Of a stretch of DNA of 7,091 nt, positions 1 to 5,474 are shown in pieces. The stretch is from a bacterium (GTDB taxonomy: Bacteria > Patescibacteriota > Minisyncoccia > UBA6257 > Colwellbacteraceae). The notes under the pieces were generated by a model. That model saw nothing but the letters and a program-made list of their open reading frames with translations. It was not told the origin of the DNA and did no database searches. The first letter of the stretch is position 1; every line of letters begins with the position of its first letter. Position numbers and translations under genes: made by a program. Where the stretch lies: the NCBI GenBank assembly GCA_021839365.1, contig JAKCBB010000026.1:1-7091 (forward strand), given 5' to 3'.

Positions 1-743
1 AGAGCGACAAGTACCAAACCCAGGCCGCAGGCTCCGGAAACCCCGATCCCACCACCTACGCCACAGGCAACGACCCTTCCTTAACCCCCTTCATACACGG
101 ACTCGTAGGATACTGGCCCCTCAATGAGGGATCTGGGACGACGGCGTACGACGACTCCGGATGGGGGAACAACGGGACGCTGGAAATACCCGGCGACCTA
201 CCCGTTTGGACCGCGTCAGGATGCCTGACCAATAAGCCATGTTTGAGTTTTGACGGGACGGATGATTCAGTTAATTTAAATTCCGAACCGTATTTTGCAA
301 CTTCTTCGCTGGCATTGACGGCTTGGGTGACTATAGGAACTAACGGTTATGATATGGAGATTTTTAACAATAACCAACTTTTTGTTCGCGTTGATCCTAG
401 CAGCGAATCTCCATATAGAATAAGCGCTTTTGTAAAGTTAAGTGATAGTTCAGTGGAGCCACGCGCGTCTTGTGCCTCTAACGAACCGATTAACACGTGG
501 ATATTCATTTCAGCCGTGTGGAACGGCACAAACCTATATTGTTATAGAAATGCAGTTCTCGAAGGATCGTCTTCAAGAACGGGAAATATAATCTCTACGA
601 TTACTACTGCCCAAATAGGAGCGGGGGAGCAAACATTAGGAGGCCATAATTGGTATGGCCATATTAGTAAACTGAGGCTATATAACCTTTCGGTGACTCC
701 TGCTCAAATTCAGGCAATCTATAACGCCGAAAAGCCGCAGTAA
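1..743 (+). CDS. LamG (concanavalin A-like) domain protein, probably pilin-type surface protein; 5' end cut by window
   Basis: The reading frame is open from the window edge (first full codon at 3) to TAA at 741-743, giving 246 visible residues. A TTG at 243 is an internal codon and not the start, because the LamG domain begins well before it. Residues 33-60 hold the typical opening (GLVGYWPLNEGSGTTAYDDS, then GNNGTL), followed by the FDGTDDSVNL strand at 83-92 and the closing LRLYNLSVTPAQIQAIYN stretch near the C-terminus. The fold is a beta-sandwich often used for carbohydrate or surface adhesion. The stretch before it (SDKYQTQAAGSG to NDPSLTPF) resembles the region linking a type IV pilin-like N-terminus to LamG in many CPR proteins. 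The pilin signal and first helix would then lie upstream, which is inference. GC content is about 60% up to 240 and about 42% after. Ligand unknown. The LamG call is firm; the pilin link is moderate. Confidence 0.85.
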   Translation, partial: SDKYQTQAAGSGNPDPTTYATGNDPSLTPFIHGLVGYWPLNEGSGTTAYDDSGWGNNGTLEIPGDLPVWTASGCLTNKPCLSFDGTDDSVNLNSEPYFATSSLALTAWVTIGTNGYDMEIFNNNQLFVRVDPSSESPYRISAFVKLSDSSVEPRASCASNEPINTWIFISAVWNGTNLYCYRNAVLEGSSSRTGNIISTITTAQIGAGEQTLGGHNWYGHISKLRLYNLSVTPAQIQAIYNAEKPQ

Positions 744-762
744 TGAATATTTTAGGCAAGGA

Positions 763-790
763 TTAGTAATTATCGTATGAGTCGTATAAT
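763..790 (+). promoter_or_regulatory. Candidate sigma70-type promoter for the 68-residue protein gene
   Basis: A perfect -10 box TATAAT lies at 785-790. The best -35 at usual spacing is TTAGTA (763-768, 16-nt spacer), which matches only three of six consensus bases. Transcription would start near 797, giving a leader of about 33 nt before the ATG at 830. The site sits in the 86-nt gap after the LamG gene, where no terminator hairpin was seen. The -10 is strong and the -35 weak. Confidence 0.5.
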
Positions 791-829
791 AACAAACGAA
801 AGGTCGAACTTTAGTAATGGAATTTTAAT

Positions 830-1036
830 ATGCTTAAAGACTGGAACCATGATTTAATTCATCAATTATCCGAAGTTTCCGACAGCCTTTGGAGAATGGA
901 AAATTATAAAAAAGCCGCTGCGGGATGTCCGCATTGTCAGGCTTTGTGGAGGAAACTTGAGGAGGAGTATGAAGGACACGTCAAGCTGATTACCCAGGAA
1001 ATAAAAAGGCACGTTGCGGAAAACAGGTTCGATTAA
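830..1036 (+). CDS. Small uncharacterised protein with a CPHC motif, 68 residues
   Basis: I cannot assign a function. The protein is short, charged and probably almost all helical. It has tryptophans at 5, 21 and 40, a single Cys-Pro-His-Cys at 33-36, and an acidic then basic helix after it (RKLEEEYEGHVKLITQEIKR). It has no signal peptide or membrane segment, so it should be cytoplasmic. One CxxC pair could bind metal as a dimer or act in redox chemistry. CPHC is also the DsbA active-site motif, but no thioredoxin fold could fit in 68 residues. The start is the ATG at 830, preceded only by a weak ATGGA as a ribosome site. It has its own candidate promoter and is 111 nt from rpmF. Its look is that of a small conserved CPR hypothetical protein, an impression that was not searched. 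Confidence 0.75.
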   Translation: MLKDWNHDLIHQLSEVSDSLWRMENYKKAAAGCPHCQALWRKLEEEYEGHVKLITQEIKRHVAENRFD

Positions 1037-1092
1037 CCGCCTGGATTCTGAGTATTGATCCGCCAACGGACCGGGATCCGAAACATTCTGGT

Positions 1093-1119
1093 TGACTTTT
1101 TGCCTTCAAAGAATATACT
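1093..1119 (+). promoter_or_regulatory. Candidate promoter of the rpmF-nusB-rnc-smc operon
   Basis: TTGACT (1093-1098) matches five of six -35 consensus bases and TATACT (1114-1119) matches five of six -10 bases. The 15-nt spacer is slightly short. A start near 1126 gives a leader of about 22 nt before the rpmF ATG at 1148, and that leader holds the AGGAGA ribosome site. No other convincing promoter was found before nusB, rnc or smc, so this one probably drives all four genes. Confidence 0.55.
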
Positions 1120-1129
1120 TGGTACAAGC

Positions 1130-1135
1130 AGGAGA
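1130..1135 (+). promoter_or_regulatory. Ribosome binding site that fixes the rpmF start
   Basis: AGGAGA lies 12 nt before the ATG at 1148. The spacing is a little long, but this is one of only two clear Shine-Dalgarno sites in the window. It supports the ATG at 1148 over the in-frame TTG at 1055, which would lie upstream of the promoter. Confidence 0.5.
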
Positions 1136-1147
1136 GATAGAAAAACA

Positions 1148-1312
1148 ATGGGAAGATCAAGTCATCATAGCGTTTCAAAAGTTGGAAGACGACGCAGTCA
1201 TCTGGCCGTAAAACCGGTAAATTTGCTAGAATGTCCAAAATGCAAGTTCCCCGTGCTTCCGCACAGGGCTTGCAGGCATTGCGGATATTTTCCGTCGGCG
1301 GCGAAAGATTAG
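1148..1312 (+). CDS. rpmF: 50S ribosomal protein bL32
   Basis: A 54-residue L32, a small structural protein of the large subunit. The basic N-terminus (KVGRRRSHLAVK, 11-22) is followed by the conserved NLLECPKC, then LPHRACRHCGYF. The four cysteines C29, C32, C42 and C45 form the usual zinc-ribbon pair, so this is the zinc-binding version. Length matches the family (about 50-60). An in-frame TTG at 1055 would add 31 residues unlike any L32, so the ATG at 1148 is chosen. It opens a probable operon with nusB 35 nt downstream. In many bacteria rpmF is followed by plsX and fab genes; here none follows. Confidence 0.95.
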   Translation: MGRSSHHSVSKVGRRRSHLAVKPVNLLECPKCKFPVLPHRACRHCGYFPSAAKD

Positions 1313-1347
1313 GGTGAACGATTTTTCTTGAACACTAAAACTCAATT

Positions 1348-1842
1348 ATGGCTTCGCGAGCTTTAGGAAGATCACTGGCTTTGCAGTCGCTCTATGAGTG
1401 GGATTTTTACGGGAGCAAGGAGAATCTGAAAACGCTTGTCGATCGCAACATAAAAGAGTTTGGTCCCGGCTTTGAAGAACGGGATTATAACTATGTTTAC
1501 GCTTTAGTAAACGGAGTCGGGAATAAGTTCGATGAACTTAATAATATAATCAGCAAAGCCGCGCCGGACTGGCCGGTGGACAAACTCTCTTTAATAGATC
1601 GCAATATTCTAAGAATAGGCTTGTACGAGCTTGTTTACGGCAAAACCATAGATGTTCCGCCAAGAGTCGCCATCAATGAAGCCGTAGAATTGGCAAAGAC
1701 TTATGGAGGTCAAAACTCCAGCCGTTTTGTTAACGGCGTATTGGGGACGATTTATAGACAAATAGACCCCAACGCCGATTTGAAAACGCATGGTCCGGAA
1801 AGCAATTCAGATCCAAAACCGAAAGATGAATCCCCTAATTGA
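1348..1842 (+). CDS. nusB: Transcription antitermination factor NusB
   Basis: NusB binds the boxA RNA of rRNA operons together with ribosomal protein S10 (NusE), keeping RNA polymerase processive and aiding rRNA folding. The 164-residue protein covers the all-helical domain: an N-terminal arginine-rich helix ([19 protein letters not shown], 2-20), the central [15 protein letters not shown] (81-95), and the signature [17 protein letters not shown] followed by [14 protein letters not shown] (104-137). Residues from about 140 on are a polar, proline-rich, probably disordered tail that makes it longer than the usual 130-150. The ATG at 1348 has no Shine-Dalgarno site. Its last 17 nt overlap the start of rnc, which suggests translational coupling. 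The TGA stop shows that UGA is a stop in this organism. Confidence 0.95.
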   Translation: MASRALGRSLALQSLYEWDFYGSKENLKTLVDRNIKEFGPGFEERDYNYVYALVNGVGNKFDELNNIISKAAPDWPVDKLSLIDRNILRIGLYELVYGKTIDVPPRVAINEAVELAKTYGGQNSSRFVNGVLGTIYRQIDPNADLKTHGPESNSDPKPKDESPN

Positions 1843-2518
1843 GCTTGAGAAGCGCATTGGCACAAATTTTAAAAAAAGAGATCTTTTGGAAGAGGCGTTG
1901 ACGCACCGTTCTTATTTGAACGAAAATTCGGAATATAAATACGGAAATAATGAACGGCTGGAGTTTTTAGGCGACGCTGTCCTGGAACTTATCGTCACAG
2001 ACGAGCTTATTCACAGGTTTCCCGAGAAGGAAGAGGGGGATTTGACCGCTTATCGAGCCGCTTTGGTCAATACCAAGATGTTGGCCAAGGTGGCCGATGA
2101 GGCGGGTATTACCGAAAAAATAAAAGTTTCAAAAGGAGAGGCTAAAGAGTTTGATAAGGCCAGAGGACGGGAATCTATTTCGGCCGACGCGGTTGAAGCA
2201 GTCATCGGCGCCATTTATCTTGATTCCGGGTTTGCCGCGGCCAAGAAATTCATATTCGATTTTGTTCTTCCCAATATAAATAAGATTCTCGCCGTAGGCG
2301 CCAAGGACGCTAAAAGCCTTATTCAGGAAATAGCTCAGGAAAGATTTAAAGTAACGCCGACGTATAAGGTGCTTAAAGAAATCGGCCCGGCTCATGACAG
2401 GACGTTCGAAGTAGGTCTGTATTTCGGCGGGGAGCTTAAGGCTAGAGGCGATGGAAACTCAAAACAGGAAGCGGAGACAAGCGCCGCCGAGAAAGTTCTT
2501 AAAGATTTAAAAGAATAA
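1826..2518 (+). CDS. rnc: Ribonuclease III
   Basis: RNase III cuts double-stranded RNA, releasing 16S and 23S rRNA precursors and processing some mRNAs. The 230-residue protein has the two standard domains. The endonuclease domain (about 1-150) carries the signature [14 protein letters not shown] (42-55) with acidic metal-binding residues E43, E46 and D50, and the second pair D121 and E124 in [18 protein letters not shown]. The dsRNA-binding domain (about 160-230) contains [20 protein letters not shown], and the RNA-contacting end [18 protein letters not shown]. All catalytic residues are present. The ATG at 1826 gives the normal N-terminus; a GTG at 1790 would add 12 unrelated residues. It overlaps nusB by 17 nt and ends 6 nt before smc. 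Adjacency to smc is a classical bacterial arrangement. Confidence 0.97.
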   Translation: MNPLIELEKRIGTNFKKRDLLEEALTHRSYLNENSEYKYGNNERLEFLGDAVLELIVTDELIHRFPEKEEGDLTAYRAALVNTKMLAKVADEAGITEKIKVSKGEAKEFDKARGRESISADAVEAVIGAIYLDSGFAAAKKFIFDFVLPNINKILAVGAKDAKSLIQEIAQERFKVTPTYKVLKEIGPAHDRTFEVGLYFGGELKARGDGNSKQEAETSAAEKVLKDLKE

Positions 2519-2524
2519 TTTGGT

Positions 2525-4672
2525 ATGTTTTTAAAACGCCTGGAGCTTCAAGGTTTTAAGTCTTTCGCCGATAAGACTTCTTTGGATCTCAACGGAAGGG
2601 TTATATCCATTGTCGGTCCGAACGGTTCCGGGAAATCTAATGTCACAGATGCCTTAAGATGGATTTTAGGGGAAAGAGACGCCAAAAATCTGAGAAGCAG
2701 CCGGGCTGAAGACCTTATATTCGCCGGAACACAAACCAAACCCAGGGCCGGACTGGCGCAGGTTACTCTTTTTTTCGACAACTCGACCGGTTTTTTCCCG
2801 GTTGATTACAACGAGGTTTCCGTTTCCCGCCGCGTCAGCCGCGATGGAACAACGCAGGTCTTTTTGAACAAGTCCGAAGTCAGGCTCAAGGATATTATCG
2901 ATTTTTTTGCCAAATCCAGGCTCGGAGCCAGGGGTTTGACTGCCGTCAATCAAGGGGAAAGCGATATTTTTATACGTTCCCTGCCCTTGGAAAGGCGGGC
3001 GATGATAGAGGAAATTCTTGGCCTAAAGGAGTTCAGGATCAAAAAAGCTGATGCGGAAAGAAGGCTGAAAAATTCCGAGGCCAACCTGGAAAAAGCCTGC
3101 GCGCTTATCGAGGAGATAAAACCGCACCTTAACTTTCTCCGCCGGCAAGTAACCCGCTATAACAACCGGGAAGAAATTTTGCAATCTCTGCGGGATTTGG
3201 AAAACAGGTTTTACGGAAGTCAGATAAAAACTATAAATGAAGATCTGCGAAAGACCGAGGCGGAGACGCGTTCCGTGGAAAATGAGATTTCGCTGAAAAA
3301 AGACGAAGAAAGCGCGGCGGGGCGTGAATTGGAACGGGTTAAAACTTCCGAACCGGAAGCGGCGGAAGCTATCAAAAAAATCCGGCAGGAAAAAAACAAT
3401 CTTCTTGTCAAAAGAGGAAATCTGCAGAGGGATCTTGGAAAACTGGAAGCAAAAATAGAATTCGCCGGAGAAAAAGCCGGAATAGACCCGGTCCGCTTGT
3501 TGGAGATTATTGATGAAATAAAAAAGCTGATCGGCGAGTCGCTCGAGGAAACGGATATTGTAAGGATAAAACTTCTTTTATCAAGAATAGCCGGTCTTTT
3601 GAAGCAAACGGACGGGGGCGAAAAGAAAAATGTTCCGGATATAAGCGCCGAAAGAAAAAATCTTCTCCGCGAGACCGAGGATTTGGAGAAAGAAATAGAA
3701 AGATTGACCACTGAGGAAGACGTGCTCAATATCGGCATCCGCGATTTTAATGACAGATTTAGCAAGGCCTTCACCAAATTCGAGGAGAAGAAGCGCGAAA
3801 CGGAATCGTTTATACAGAGGCTGAATCATCTCTTGCTTCAAAAGGAAAAACTTGATTTCCGACTGCGCGAGATCGAAAGAGAAGTATCTGAATCAGGAAG
3901 AGATCCGCGAACGATAAACGCATCTGCCGACGAGTTGCCTATAGACGAAAGAGAAACGGCCAAAAGGCAGATAATGCGTTTCAGGCAGGAGTTGGCTTCC
4001 ATAGGGGACGTTGATCAGGGGACTGTCAAGGAAGCGGAAGAAACCGAATCGAGGTATAGCTTCCTTACGGCACAGACCGAGGATCTTTTAAAATCCATCT
4101 CCGACCTGAAAGAGCTTATTGCCGATCTCGACGGAAAAATCCATGATAATTTCGTCACTGCCTTCAAATCGATAAGCGATGAATTCGATAAGTTTATAAA
4201 AATAATGTTCGACGGCGGAAACGGAAGGCTTATTCTCGAAAAAATAGACGCGGTTCCGCAGGAAAACGGTTCGGAGGAAAATGCTCAGAAAGCGCAGGGC
4301 GTGGAAGTAGAGATAAATCTGCCTAAGAAAAGAATAAAGAATCTTGAGGTCCTTTCCGGGGGAGAAAAAAGCCTGGTATCCATAGCCGCTCTTTTTGCCT
4401 TAGTTTCCGTCAGTCCGCCTCCGTTTTTGGTTATGGATGAAATAGACGCGACTTTAGACGAGCGTAATGCCAGGCGCTTGGGCGAGATGATAAAACGCTT
4501 CGCAGGCAAAACCCAGTTTGTAATCGTGACGCACAACAGGGCGGTAATGGAAGTGGCTGACATACTTTATGGCGTTACCATGACTCCGGACGGAACTTCA
4601 CGAATCCTCTCCCTAAAGCTTTCTCCCGAAGGCGGAGTGCCGGAAGCTCCAGAGCCGGACATCCGCTCTTAG
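2525..4672 (+). CDS. smc: SMC-family chromosome-organising ATPase, short form without a recognisable hinge
   Basis: SMC proteins are ABC-type ATPases that compact and segregate chromosomes by loop extrusion, usually with ScpA and ScpB. Both head halves are complete. The N-terminal half has FKSFADKT, Walker A GPNGSGKSN (31-39), the SMC-specific RAEDLIFAG (60-68) and the Q-loop around Q143. The C-terminal half has the ABC signature LSGGEK (610-615), Walker B FLVMDEID (634-641), the D-loop and the switch histidine H670. At 715 residues it is far below the usual 1,150-1,200. The coiled arms span only about 171-310 and 376-490. The usual 150-200-residue hinge is replaced by about 65 residues (311-375) containing two short helices between glycine/proline breaks. 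There is no Rad50-type CxxC hook. The frame is intact, so this is not decay. SbcC or RecN are alternatives, but the head motifs and the place after rnc favour Smc. Confidence 0.9.
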   Translation: MFLKRLELQGFKSFADKTSLDLNGRVISIVGPNGSGKSNVTDALRWILGERDAKNLRSSRAEDLIFAGTQTKPRAGLAQVTLFFDNSTGFFPVDYNEVSVSRRVSRDGTTQVFLNKSEVRLKDIIDFFAKSRLGARGLTAVNQGESDIFIRSLPLERRAMIEEILGLKEFRIKKADAERRLKNSEANLEKACALIEEIKPHLNFLRRQVTRYNNREEILQSLRDLENRFYGSQIKTINEDLRKTEAETRSVENEISLKKDEESAAGRELERVKTSEPEAAEAIKKIRQEKNNLLVKRGNLQRDLGKLEAKIEFAGEKAGIDPVRLLEIIDEIKKLIGESLEETDIVRIKLLLSRIAGLLKQTDGGEKKNVPDISAERKNLLRETEDLEKEIERLTTEEDVLNIGIRDFNDRFSKAFTKFEEKKRETESFIQRLNHLLLQKEKLDFRLREIEREVSESGRDPRTINASADELPIDERETAKRQIMRFRQELASIGDVDQGTVKEAEETESRYSFLTAQTEDLLKSISDLKELIADLDGKIHDNFVTAFKSISDEFDKFIKIMFDGGNGRLILEKIDAVPQENGSEENAQKAQGVEVEINLPKKRIKNLEVLSGGEKSLVSIAALFALVSVSPPPFLVMDEIDATLDERNARRLGEMIKRFAGKTQFVIVTHNRAVMEVADILYGVTMTPDGTSRILSLKLSPEGGVPEAPEPDIRS

Positions 4673-4699
4673 ACGTCTGTTATTAACTTTGACAGAGCG
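4671..4699. repeat. Palindrome and inverted repeat between smc and rpsP
   Basis: A perfect 8-bp palindrome AGACGTCT (4671-4678) overlaps the smc stop codon and lies 10 nt before the rpsP -35 box. A six-base inverted repeat, CGCTCT (4664-4669) with AGAGCG (4694-4699), flanks it and covers the -35 edge. No T-run follows, so it is a poor terminator. It could be an operator for the rpsP promoter or chance. Confidence 0.25.
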
Positions 4700-4716
4700 C
4701 TATTATTTGTTATAAT
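4689..4716 (+). promoter_or_regulatory. Consensus promoter of rpsP-khpA, giving a probably leaderless mRNA
   Basis: TTGACA (4689-4694) and TATAAT (4711-4716) are both perfect consensus boxes with a 16-nt spacer, and a TGn extended -10 (TGT, 4708-4710) precedes the -10. This is the strongest promoter in the window. Transcription should start about 7 nt after the -10, at 4722-4725, while the rpsP ATG begins at 4725. The transcript would have no leader or only 1-3 nt. Confidence 0.88.
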
Positions 4717-4724
4717 CTGCAATT

Positions 4725-5030
4725 ATGTTGGCAATAAAGCTAAGAATTGTCGGTAAAAAGCACGCTCGTTCTTTCCGCATGGTTGTGCAGGAAAAGAAGA
4801 GCAAGCTCCAGGGGAAGTTTATAGACGACCTGGGATGGTATAACCCGCACACGAAGAACTCCGTTATAAATATGGAAAGGGTTGAGTTATGGTTGAGCCA
4901 GGGCGCCAAGCCTACGGCAACCGCTGGCAGAGTTTTAGTGAAGGCTCGGTCAAAAGTTGCCGGAAAAATTCCCGTTTCCGTCAAATCCGAATCGGATTCC
5001 GCCGCGTCGAAATCAGCAAAACAATCGTAA
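4725..5030 (+). CDS. rpsP: 30S ribosomal protein bS16
   Basis: bS16 is an early-assembly protein of the small subunit that stabilises 16S rRNA. The N-terminal MLAIKLRIVGKKHARSFRMVV (1-21), the GKFIDDLGWYNP motif (30-41) and VELWLSQGAKPT (53-64) are diagnostic. Residues from about 72 on are basic and then a serine/lysine/alanine-rich tail, as in many S16 proteins. The 101-residue length is within the family range (80-120). The ATG at 4725 gives the exact family start. No ribosome binding site is possible if the mRNA is leaderless, as the promoter position implies. The rpsP-khpA pairing is widely conserved; khpA follows after 65 nt. Confidence 0.96.
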   Translation: MLAIKLRIVGKKHARSFRMVVQEKKSKLQGKFIDDLGWYNPHTKNSVINMERVELWLSQGAKPTATAGRVLVKARSKVAGKIPVSVKSESDSAASKSAKQS

Positions 5031-5095
5031 AGCAACTTATCATTGGAATACTGGTCTCCGAAAGGTCGAAAAATCAGAAACAGAAGACTTAAAGA

Positions 5096-5422
5096 ATGAC
5101 AGATCAAGCTGACGAGAAATTTCTCGAATTTATTATTAAATCAATCGTCGATCATCCCGAAGAGGTGAAGATAGACCGTAAAATAGACGAGATGGGAGTG
5201 CTTCTGACTCTCCGTGTCAGTCCGCAGGATATGGGACAGGTGATAGGACGGGACGGCAGTACGGCCAAGTCTATTCGCTCCCTGCTTCGGATAGTTGGAA
5301 TAAAGAACAACGCCAGGGTTACCCTGAAGATTGAGGAGCCCGAAGGCGGAAGAAAGCCGCCTGAGTCCGACAGAATAGAAGAGGAAAACGCTAGCGGCAT
5401 CAAGGAGGAGATAATCTCCTAA
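5096..5422 (+). CDS. khpA: KhpA, KH-domain RNA-binding protein
   Basis: KhpA is a small RNA-binding protein that in Firmicutes and other bacteria pairs with KhpB and influences RNA stability, cell division or elongation. Residues 8-80 match the family: KFLEFIIKSIVDHPEEVKID, then LRVSPQDMGQVIGRDG with the RNA-gripping GxxG loop GRDG at 51-54, then STAKSIRSLLRIVG. Residues 81-108 are a charged, probably disordered tail, making it longer than the usual 75-80. It lies between rpsP and trmD as in many bacteria, but the usual rimM is missing. The ATG at 5096 has only a weak AGAAGA upstream. Its last codons form one hairpin and a terminator-like hairpin follows. Confidence 0.95.
   Translation: MTDQADEKFLEFIIKSIVDHPEEVKIDRKIDEMGVLLTLRVSPQDMGQVIGRDGSTAKSIRSLLRIVGIKNNARVTLKIEEPEGGRKPPESDRIEEENASGIKEEIIS
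5406..5420 (+). repeat. Inverted repeat at the 3' end of khpA
   Basis: AGGAGAT (5406-5412) and ATCTCCT (5414-5420) are perfect inverse copies around one central base. As RNA this could form a 5-bp stem with a 5-nt loop. It starts inside a strong AAGGAGG-like sequence at 5402-5408 that has no start codon at usable distance, so the purine run is not a ribosome site here. It may support the downstream hairpin or be chance. Confidence 0.35.
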
Positions 5423-5432
5423 GACCAGGCTT

Positions 5433-5463
5433 AAAAGCGGCTGAAACTCATCAGTCGCTTTTT
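5433..5463 (+). terminator. Rho-independent terminator or attenuator between khpA and trmD
   Basis: AGCGGCTGA (5436-5444) pairs with TCAGTCGCT (5451-5459) across a 6-nt loop, with one G-U pair. Three further A-T pairs extend the stem to 12 bp. The 3' side runs into TTTTT (5459-5463). This is terminator architecture with a short T-run. It ends 12 nt before the trmD start, and no trmD promoter was seen after it, so partial read-through seems more likely than full termination. Confidence 0.7.
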
Positions 5464-5474
5464 GCTTAAAGCGT

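Noticed and set aside
1..743. Diversity-generating retroelement variable region in the LamG gene
   Set aside because: No template repeat, reverse transcriptase or adenine-biased variable stretch is visible in the window.
926..937. DsbA-like thiol oxidoreductase because of the CPHC motif
   Set aside because: The protein has only 68 residues, is all helical and has no signal peptide; a thioredoxin fold cannot fit.
1055..1147. TTG start giving rpmF 31 extra N-terminal residues
   Set aside because: The extra residues do not resemble L32, they overlap the promoter, and the ATG at 1148 with AGGAGA upstream gives a normal-length protein.
1790..1825. GTG start for rnc 12 codons upstream
   Set aside because: It would overlap nusB by 53 nt and add residues absent from RNase III; the ATG at 1826 matches the family.
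3220..3777. 185-residue open frame on the minus strand inside smc
   Set aside because: It is serine- and phenylalanine-rich, as expected from the complement of a Lys/Glu-rich coiled coil. It has no domain and the plus-strand gene is certain.
2525..4672. smc as a pseudogene or frameshifted fragment
   Set aside because: The frame is continuous and both ATPase halves are complete with all motifs; the shortness is in the arms and hinge.
4664..4710. Rho-independent terminator after smc
   Set aside because: The inverted repeat is only six bases with a long loop, and no T-run follows.
4889..5092. 67-residue plus-strand frame overlapping the end of rpsP
   Set aside because: It is mostly within rpsP in another frame, with no domain and no start signal; a chance frame.
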